A DNA stretch of 64,000 nt, taken from the NCBI GenBank assembly GCA_014529385.2, contig CM043960.1, positions 30,290,396-30,354,395 of the forward strand, written 5' to 3'. The notes beneath the pieces are model-generated. The model saw only the letters and a list, made by a program, of their open reading frames with translations, did not search any database and was not told the origin of the DNA. Both the position numbers and the translations under genes were made by a program. Position 1 is the stretch's first letter; the number at the start of each line of letters is the position of its first letter. The stretch comes from Adiantum capillus-veneris. Its lineage: Eukaryota; Streptophyta; Polypodiopsida; Polypodiales; Pteridaceae. Positions 56,220-64,000 of the stretch are shown piece by piece.

Positions 56220-57340
56220 TTTGTGTGCTCAACCTCGTAGATAAACTCAGCGTCCTTCAGTTTTTCTATTTCCTCCTTGATTTTCTTTGCAAAAGTTTAA
56301 TTGTACGTGTAAGCACGTTGTCTGCATAGTCTGGCATCACTCTTAAGGGGAATCGTGTGCTGACATATCTCCGGATCTATCCCCTTTAGATCTTTGTATG
56401 ACCATGCAAATACATCTTTATATTGCCTGCGCGTATCGACTAGAATTTGCTCCTCCTCTTCAGTAAGGTCCGTGGCAATATATGCTGGTTTACGCTCCTC
56501 ACCTGGTTCTACTAAGTTGATGCTTTTTGTGTTTTCAGGCCCATCATATGAAGTTACTGGTTCTTTGGGATCTCATGTGGGTTTTTGCACCAATATCTTC
56601 CTATCCTGAATGGTATACTTCTTATAGTGGGATGGTGCATCAAATTTATCATCATTTGATTCCTTGTCGGTTTCCATTTATGTTATCCAAACTTATTTCA
56701 AAGCTCGTTTCAAATCATTGTATTTGACTTTGCACTCCATCTTGTACAACTTAAATGGTTTTTCGGCATCTTTCTCTTTTTGTGGTTTTTGTTTTGATGT
56801 TGTTTTGGTTGAGTCAGTTTTCATATATCGCCCTGAAATCCTGTCCTTGAGGCAGTCAGTCGCTTCGACTAATCTCAAGTACTGTGTTTTGTCAGTCAAT
56901 TGAGGTATCGAGTCCTCGTTGTGCTTGTTGTGGTTATTTTTGCGTTTATCCTGATACCTGCATTGTCTTCGAGGATTTTGGTTTGGGAAATCATAGTAGA
57001 TCACTCGGCGATCCTTCCCTTTGATGCTCTGGCTCGAGACACTAGACAGCTCATCGTCCACGTTATCCTCTAGCGTCTTATCATCGAGTCTTGAAAATCT
57101 TCTTCGTCATTCGTTTGGACAAGTTCCCTTACAGAGATTTCATCCACTATGCGTCTGCACTCGGTCACCCCTTCCTTGTCAAGTACTTCTTCCTTTGTCT
57201 TCAGAGTTAGGCGGACATTCATCATCTGGAATGGAATGATATCATACCCTTCCTCATCACAAAATTTGGTGAGGGTCACTCCGTTGACACAAACATCAAG
57301 AGTAGCTAGTATTTGTTGCCATCCAAACGGTTCGAACATC
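56220..57340 (-). pseudogene. Protease-RT connector of element E
   Basis: Minus-strand frames 57339-57070 (ILATLDVCVNG, KFCDEEGYDIIPFQMMNVRL) and 57061-56693 (Lys/Arg/Asp-rich, YYDFPNQNPRRQCRYQDKR) correspond piece by piece to 1432-650 of element A. The charged linker is of unknown function. The entry from the protease frame at about 57340 needs a one-base shift in the same direction as in element A, but at a different place. Confidence 0.75.
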
Positions 57341-57940
57341 TCTTTGGAAAAGGCTCTGGTATGTACGCTTCATCTTGTGCAGTCCTATCAAGAATGCAGT
57401 CTTCCTTTTTTAGACTTCCACAATCCGAAGCTTGTCCTGTCCATTGGTGAGCTTTGTTCTGGAGCCAAGCCGGTATTCCTCCTTCCTGGTCAGTTGTGGA
57501 ATGCAAGTCTTCTCCTGGGGCTCTTTCTACATCTTTATAGCTATGATCTACGACATTAATTTTTGTAGTGACATCCTTGTTCCTAAGATAGATATAGTCA
57601 TAGCCCCAATCTTGAACCATTTTGAGTTGACGCATAAATGGTCTGCCCAGAATGATGTCGAAATTGCTACTCTCATAAAAATTCATAATAGCGAAGGTGT
57701 GTTCATATGCAAGCCCATAAGAGGTTATCACAATATGCTCCAAGATGCCTATAGGTCTCTCCAGGTACCCATCCACTAGTTGAAGTGTCATTCTCGTTTT
57801 TCTTAGAGCAGGTTTTCCCTATTTTTTCCACGTTGCTTTGGTGGCTATGGAAATTCCGGCTTCACTATCCAATATCGCTACCGATTTTACACCCTTGTAC
57901 TCTACCGTAGGGTAGTATTTCCTTCTTCACCTTCACAATA
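57306..57940 (-). pseudogene. Retropepsin of element E, active site altered
   Basis: The protease reads VAILDSEAGISIATKATWKK at about 57880-57825, so the D-S-G-A motif has become D-S-E-A, followed by a stop. The frame 57791-57306 continues with LQLVDGYLERPIGILEHIVI, HTFAIMNF and FDIILGRPFMRQLKMVQDWG (the I-I-L-G-R block). This matches element A residues about 1285-1400. With Gly replaced in the catalytic triad loop, the enzyme is unlikely to work. Confidence 0.85.
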
Positions 57941-60900
57941 GTCCCCTACCTTGTTTATCGGCACTGGCTCATGTTTAGTTTGTTGCGAGGGTTGTGTCTT
58001 TAGCGTGTTTCGAGAAGCCTCGGGTGAAGGAATTACAAGCCCTATTTTTTCCAAATTTTTCGCGACCTTGTCCCAAAGATGTGGTCTAATATTCAGCAAC
58101 TCTGACAAAGTCAGTGTACAACGGATAGGGGATGACATCAGTTCGTGAAGAGTTTTAGTGTCTATCATCTTAGGATTGGCTTTCCGTTGAGATGGAACTT
58201 TCCTTACCTCAGATTGAGTTTCAGGGTTACCAATAAATGAAAGTAAAGTCTTCAACGACTGTGGTTTATTGTCTTCTGATATCGATGTGCCTGCATCTCC
58301 ATACAATGATCGGATGTCATTTGGGTAGAGCTCATGCTCTAGGTGGATTTACGAGATAGGAGCTGACATAAGTGTGGCACTTCCGTCTTTCCTATTCCCA
58401 ATCTGTTCCCATAGCTCTTGAGGCCATTGTTCTTCTACCTCCAGAATTGGTAGTGGTACTTGAGAATGCGTTCCATCTGTTGTATTGGCTACCACCCTCG
58501 TATCCAAAGGTGTTTCGTCGACCAGATTGGGTAGGTTATTCGCTTCAATTTCCCTCTCATCTAACTCCCGAATATTTTCTCGTATGAGTACCTTGGTTTT
58601 TGGAGTCGTAGTAACTAATGGTTCCATAAGCAATTGAGCGGCTTGAATGAGATCTTTGCACATCTTTAGCCTCTCTTTCTCATAGCCTGGACGAGGGTAC
58701 GTTAACCACCTATCCTCTTGGGCTTGGTTAGGCTTTAGCCTTGCCTCATAAGCTTTCATAATTGCGTCCAAAGGTTCAACCACCTTGTCTACTAAGACTG
58801 ACCCTCCTGATGGCAGTTCCAACAGTTTCTGTGCCTCGTTGTTGCCCTTAAGGTCTCTTTCCCTTTGAAGTTGTTCCTCTATTTTCCGCAATTTGGTTTC
58901 CAATGCCATTTTTTCCTTTTCTCTTTTGGCTTTCATCTTGTTTCATTTTGCCTTCCAGGATTTCCTAGGGGTTCGGACAGACAAGTTGTCTATCTCTGTT
59001 TGGTTGGCCGGGACATTCTTTGCTAACTCGTTTGCTTGAGCTCTAGTGATCGCTTTTATTGGAATGTTCCGTTCTGTTTCTGATCCACTTGAACTTGGCA
59101 CAATCCCTATTTTGTTCATGGTTGTTTTTCCTTTGTTTTGGGGGTTTTTTTAGCAGTGTGGAATAAGATGGTCGGTCGTGCATCCGTCACAGAATCCAAA
59201 AAATTTCACCCGCTCTCTTTGTTTGGACACACTCGAGCCCAGTGATCACCGCCACATTCATAGCATGGTCCTACAGGTGGTGGAGAAGCTTGTGGAGTTC
59301 CCATCGGTTGTCTTGTTCTAGGAGGGTAACCTCTAGGTTTGTAGCCCTGATTTTCCATAAGCATGAGCATATTCTCATCGACCAGGTAATGATTTTTGGT
59401 TGGTTGTGCTATGTATGAGGGCTCGGGCATTTCTTCCGGAATTATCCATGGATTATATACCTCTGGAGTATATGCATTCCTATCAATTTCCCTTTCGTAA
59501 GTATTGTTTGAATCTCCTCGGTATGAGACTACATGGGTCATACTCTTATCAGAAGGTGGTTCAATGGGTTGCGAAATCCTTACCATAGCCCTATTTAACT
59601 GGGGTAAAGGAGGTTGATGTCCCAACACCGGTTGAGCTTTTTCCTGACCCAAGATTGCGTTATTTGGCCCCACTTGGTACCTTGGAGGGGGCGAAAGTGG
59701 TTGTCCCCCATGTGGTCTGTATTGTCTCTCTCTGTAACATAGTTTCGATTGTAGAAACATTTGTGAGTTTCATGGTTTGTCCATTTTTGTTTTGTAGCAC
59801 ACCATTTCATTATCCGCTGTACGTTCGCTCCTGGCCTTTGTTGAAGGTTGGACCACTGGGTTGGATGGTCACCTCCACAAGTATCGCATTTTTGGGTGGG
59901 TGGTTGTCGTGTTTTTTGGGTTCGTCCTGTTTCCTTGGATCATCCTCCTGATCACTTCCTCGATCATTCGATCAACGTCCGGCACAGTTGGGTTTTGCCC
60001 TCCCAATTTTGTCGTGGACTCACTCGTGGTTGAAGAGGTGCTACTAGTCCCCTGATCTGTGTCTTCAATCACCTCCACATATGCCTTGCAGTTATCTACA
60101 AGATACAATGCCTCTTTCATGACTTTCTCAAAGGTTACACAGGCTTTCAGGTGCAAGTCCTTTTTGAGCATGTCATTTCGCAGTCCCTCTATGAAGAGGA
60201 CTAATTGTCTTTCATCCTGAGGCAGTTCTTGAGAAGGGCATCTTTCTATGTACTTCTTGAAACAAAGCAATGCCTCCTTCACTTTCTCTTTTTCCTTTTG
60301 CCTAAATGCATAGATCTGGGAGACAGTGTTATGCTTGATCCCTCTTTTTTAGAATTCCTCGGTGAATTCTCGGAGAAGTTGCTCAATACTTGGGAATTCC
60401 AAGCTGTTTAATGGTTGAAACCAAGTCAAGGTAGTACCTTCCAATGTCAACCCAAATCCTTCATATTGAGTGTGGAAATCAATTACCTGTTCCGCTCTCA
60501 ATACTTGTTTGAAGATTGAAACATGGGCATATGGATCGCCAGATCCATTATACTTTTTGGGCAAGCATTTCGCCACTTGAGATGGTCGCATACGCCTGGC
60601 CTCTGCAACCATTCTAACAACTCTTGGTCCCCCTGGGATGGATTCTCTTGGTTCGTAATCTCCTCTTGGTACTAACAGTGGTATCCTATCCGCCCTTCGT
60701 TCATCAAGTCGATCTCATGTGATAGTCGGAGGGATTCCAGTGGTGTAAGTGGATTCAAGAACAGAGTTGCCCCTATGTTTGTTCATAGAAGCCCTAGTCG
60801 CCGTCGACCCTAAGGGTTCTGTTCTTGGAACTTGTTCATGTCCGTAAGAATCCTCCACTCTGGTTCTCAAGGGGCTCTCAAGTACAGTCTCGGGTCTGAT

Positions 60901-61800
60901 GTGAGTAGTCATGGTTTTTTCAGCTTTCGGATTTACATAGTATTGGTGGAGTGGTCCTCCAAAATATGTATATCTTTCTAACTCCTTCTGATCCATTGGC
61001 GAGTACTTTCAGCCATAATTGTCCATTATGACCACCTGAATACTTCTACCCTATGTGTAAGTGTAAACATACAAGTTTTTTCGGTCTCTTAATTCTTTGA
61101 TGCGGGGCTTGTCACATCTGTAATAGAGTGTTTGGTCTCCATTATTGAACTTATAAAGCCCCACATATGTGTTGTCCGTGTTAAGGCGCTCTGTCTCATT
61201 GGTGCGTCTGAGTACCACATTTTGTTTCTCCATTTTGGGTGGTGCATCGGCCGGTTCATTATCTACTTTGTCCTTGGTGCCGATCATTCTCCATTTATCC
61301 ACAATATAAGGGTTATGAACCACTAGGTACATCATTCCCTCTCGGACGAAATATCTATCCCCGTCATAATCAACATCTACAAGGTCTCTGAACTCGCTCG
61401 GCTTATTTTCCAACTTAACACAGAAGCGGTCCATTCCATCCTTATAGATTTTGGCTTTAAGCACATTTTCAATTTGAAACTTCAAATACAACAACTTCAC
61501 ATCAGATGTAGGATACAACAACTTCACATCAGATGTAGGCTGAGAAGGACCTGCACCCATCAAAGCTGTTCCCTTAGGGTTTGACTTGTTAGAATCTTCA
61601 GTCATGAGGCCGTATGATCTCTCAAACAAAGTGTCAGAGAAACTCTCCTCTAAAATGGGTTCCAAAGGCGGCAGTAGTCTCTGATTCACACTTTCTTTCG
61701 TTGAGTGATTACTCCCTTGATCAAAGATGTTGTGGTTCCTATTCTGGTACAATCTTCCTGATCGCAGATTCATGAAGAATTGGTAACAAGAAAAATCCAA
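57902..61800 (-). pseudogene. gag: Gag of element E, in several broken frames
   Basis: Pieces in order: 61800-61051 (start MDFSCYQFFMNLRSGR, then the conserved N-terminal domain with KIYKDGMDRFCVKLENKPSE and TDNTYVGLYKFNNGDQTLYY); 60996-60715 (YTYFGGPLHQYYV); 60612-60349 and 60282-59869 (Gag core CLPKKYNGSGDPYAHV, LTWFQPLN, LVLFIEGLRNDMLKKDLHLK); 59810-59206 (Pro/Gln-rich, zinc-knuckle-like CYECGGDHWARVC); 58936-58349 (coiled-coil-like); 58306-57902. Each aligns with the intact 1511-codon frame of element A. A 30-bp local duplication at about 61490-61540 repeats TSDVKLLY. At least six frameshifts or stops break the gene. Confidence 0.88.
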
Positions 61801-62941
61801 ACCAAGTTACCCCATTAAATAGTTTGAATCTCCCGTTTGCTCTGCTTGCTGGATAGTATCTTCTAGTACCTCCAACCTGTCAAAAATGTGCTTGATAGCT
61901 ATAATCTTACAGTTGTTCTTGTTAGTTCTTGCTTTTGTTCGACAAAACTTAGCACACACTTCCCTACACAACCTCAATAATTTTTTATCCAATTTCAATT
62001 TTGAAAGAAGCACCTAGTTGCTATGGCGTAGCTCCTTGTGTGGTAAGTTTCTGTCTCTGTTCTGGCTCAGAGGTACGTGGACCGCGATCCATATTGAGAA
62101 GCCAACTGAACTTTTGTTGATATCATCAGTTTTCTCATGATTAAGAGATCTTCCAGTACCAATTTTTTTTTAAATGAATCTCAGGATTGGAGGCTAAGTC
62201 GATTTTGTCACTTGCGTAAGCTTCTGTCAGTTCTTGTGTTCCCTTCTTTCCAAGGTTTTGGTGTGCTCACTCCAATCTTTTGATTTTTATGACCTTCTAG
62301 CCCTCTTTTTCTCAACAAACTCAAGGTTCTAATGCCTGAGAGCCTGTCCTAAGCAAAGGAAATAATTTTAGCACATTTTGCCAAAAAGGTACATGGATCG
62401 CGATCCATGTCTGGCAAGATTTTTGACAGGTTTTTGCACAGTCTTTTTCAACAAGTGTTTTTATCCCCTTCTTGGAAGTTTTACTGGGTTTGGTCCAGTT
62501 TTGAAGCTCTGACCATCACTTCTTCAATTTCTTCGAGTTATGGTCTTCAACACCAAAATAAGTTTTTTGAGAGTTTTTCCCTCGATCCCTTTGGCCACAA
62601 ATGATGGTGTGATTTGTTTCCTAACCTACTCCTATAACTGAAATGAATATGCAAACATAATTGAACTCAACAGTACAGAAATAACAACAATGTGTGTGGT
62701 GGAACAACCCTTTCCAAGCATGTGAAAAATCAAAGAACGAAATACTATCTTGTACTTCACTCACAGTTTTCTTTGCTCTTAAGAAATAGCAATGGCTAGT
62801 CTCGGACTCCAGTCTCTATTAAGCATTAAACCTACGTCTAGCTGCTTCACTGTCTATGGGTAAGCGGAACGGTTATCAAAAGCTTGAAGGGAGATTTTTT
62901 TTTTTTTGTACAGTGAGTCACTCACCACCTAAGGATCGGCA
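61801..62941 (-). other. 5' leader of element E
   Basis: A 1.1-kb leader between PBS and gag. A minus-strand 68-codon frame at 61807-62013 is Lys/Arg-rich and unrecognised. The leader carries two palindrome copies at 62075-62094 and 62391-62410, 316 bp apart. Confidence 0.75.
62075..62410. repeat. Two CGCG-centred palindromes in the element-E leader
   Basis: The copy at 62391-62410 is a perfect 20-nt palindrome, ACATGGATCGCGATCCATGT, further bracketed by TTGCCA and TGGCAA in inverted orientation. The copy at 62075-62094 is the same with three changes and is bracketed by GGCTCA and TGAG-AGCC. Both can form extended hairpins in RNA. Confidence 0.93.
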
Positions 62942-62959
62942 TCCCCGGCAACGGCGCCA
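62942..62959 (-). other. Primer binding site of element E (tRNA-Asp)
   Basis: The minus strand reads TGGCGCCGTTGCCGGGGA, complementary over 18 bases to the 3' end (with CCA) of plant tRNA-Asp as I recall it. It lies one base from the LTR end. Confidence 0.93.
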
Positions 62960-62960
62960 A

Positions 62961-63486
62961 TGTTAGCGGTCGCCACGACGGACGTCTGCAGCATAGCTCT
63001 TTTGTACTAACATAATGTCAATATGCAAGGAAGCGACTTGGGGTGGGGCACAGAGACTTAATGAGAGTGACAATCTCACCAAAGTGAACTCAAGGACTAC
63101 TCGTTCTTATGACAAAATCAAATCAACCACTTCCTAGTCAGACAATCAATATGCGTCCATTCTCAACACTCAACGTAATCACGCCTTTTCGGTATCCAAA
63201 CGAATTCGAAATGTCACGAAACTTAAGGAGAGATATCACAACACTTATGGGCTCAATCCTACCAAGTTATGTCACCATCTGGGAAGGTACATAAATCACG
63301 ATCTATCACAAAAAATGTGCAGAAACCTGAAGTAGAAGTACTTGGAAAGATCTACCTTAAGCATAGAAACACTTATCCATGGTCAAAACATCAAAAAACA
63401 ACCATTTTAACGCCCAAATCAATGCATTTAGCTCACAAACGGTACGTCGCGAACTACAACAGAATTGGAAATGATTACACTTAGAT
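62961..63486 (-). repeat. 5' LTR of element E, truncated
   Basis: Starts TGTTAGCGG beside the PBS and matches the solo LTR at 43168 for about 520 bp, then stops at 63486 where unrelated Ulp1-like sequence begins. About 365 bp of the LTR is missing. Confidence 0.92.
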
Positions 63487-64000
63487 TTTTTCAAGTTGTA
63501 AAGCAGTGCAACTAACCATTTTGGCTTGTCGTAGGCACCACTGCTCCTTGTTTTCCCTCTGCATAAATAGGGGTGTGAGGCTTCTTCTACTACCGAAAAA
63601 GAAGAGTTATTTGTTGTACTTTGATTCTCTAGGCCTGACACACCCATTCAAGTGTCTCAAGAGAGTACACAAGTATCCCTGCATTCAACGACATGGTTGT
63701 TTTTGCTCATTCATCTACCTATGTCATTGTACTCTCTCTTAATGGTTTTATTTTGTTGTTTTGTAGTGGCCTACAAAGCCTTGCACAAGTGATGAGAGAT
63801 GCTAATATTCAATGCACCCTGACCATGTGTGTTTCAACGCTTGAGATTAAGGTTGTCGATATTCCACAGCATCCAAATGTCACCAATTGTGGGATTTATG
63901 TGAAAGTTTCTTATGTACACTCAAACACCATGTGTGCTACATCTGGGCCATCGTGTGGTTTTACTCTAGGCTCTGCAATCTAATTAAAACGTCCTTGTTT
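63487..64000 (+). pseudogene. Second copy of the Ulp1-like protease segment
   Basis: Nearly identical to 17262-17770: exon-like blocks with LCINRGVRLLLLPKKKSYLL, YFDSLG and VVDIPQHPNVTNCGIYVK (63820-63915), separated by the same intron-like gap ending TTTTGTAG. The catalytic His position again reads Arg (GVRL). It begins exactly where the element-E LTR breaks off and runs to the window edge, so a larger copy of the 15-21 kb transposon probably lies beyond. Small indels (CTCCTTG for CTCG near 63545) show independent drift. Confidence 0.55.

Larger units (their letters stand above)
47153..63486 (-). mobile_element. Element E: Ty3/Gypsy element, relative of A, split by Copia-2
   Basis: Minus-strand order: partial 5' LTR (62961-63486), perfect tRNA-Asp PBS (62942-62959), palindrome-bearing leader, gag (61800-57902), protease (57940-57306), connector (to 56220), RT (56219-55446), RNase H (to 55095), integrase (55065-54386, then 48854-47985 after Copia-2), a protease-like fragment, and a polypurine tract at 47153. 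Gag, connector and RT match element A in order and sequence. Many frameshifts and stops show that it is older than A. The 5' LTR is cut at 63486 by unrelated sequence. Confidence 0.85.

Noticed and set aside
57306-57345. Programmed frameshift at the element-E protease to connector join
   Set aside because: There is no X-XXY-YYZ heptamer in phase, and a one-base deletion (AAGGAG to AAGAG) explains the shift against element A.

Overview
The window looks like gene-poor, repeat-dominated nuclear DNA of a land plant, possibly a fern. The evidence is nested Ty3/Gypsy and Copia LTR retrotransposons with plant-type tRNA-Asp and tRNA-iMet primer sites, long CT/CA microsatellites, a decayed plant-style PPR gene, and decayed transposon genes with a Ulp1-like protease domain. 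The fern guess rests only on the style of the PPR repeats and is an inference. I see no intact host gene, rRNA, tRNA or CRISPR array.

Layout. 1-8305: element A, a minus-strand Ty3 element (RT cut by the window edge, a 1511-codon Gag-Pro frame, leader, tRNA-Asp-like PBS, 5' LTR). 8306-10450: tandem array of about 210-bp units carrying a CCTATGG palindrome. 10462-12100: LTR and 3' remnant of element B. 12310-13070: 218-bp duplication and long CT and CA tracts. 13890-14715: PPR pseudogene. 15205-21024: decayed DNA-transposon-like locus with 1.5-kb direct repeats and a Ulp1-like gene. 21025-28385: element C, a minus-strand retroelement with gag-like remnants but no RT or integrase seen, whose LTR has a polypurine tract on one side and a PBS on the other. 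28448-32130: SR-rich ORF and non-coding repeats. 32157-41755: element D, a plus-strand Ty3 element split by Copia-1 (34382-40028). 42368-44600: a second CCTATGG-palindrome array (about 60-bp units) holding an 889-bp solo LTR. 44620-46080: DNA-transposon-like gene fragments. 46334-63486: element E, a minus-strand relative of A split by Copia-2 (48860-54380). 63487-64000: second copy of the Ulp1-like segment.

The two Copia insertions can be resolved to the base: 5-bp target duplications CATAC and GTTTT, nearly identical LTRs, and host reading frames that resume across the insertion. Their own ORFs carry stop codons but no obvious frameshift. The changes in Copia-1 look like cytosine deamination.

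The most unusual signal is shared by elements A, C and E. Their leaders between PBS and gag carry repeated 20-24-nt palindromes. The sequences differ between the three families, but each is centred on CGCG, and most are spaced about 275-330 bp apart. Most imperfect copies include CpG-to-TpG/CpA changes. A and E also share a conserved N-terminal Gag domain that I do not recognise, and E has a tandemly duplicated zinc-binding module ahead of its integrase core.
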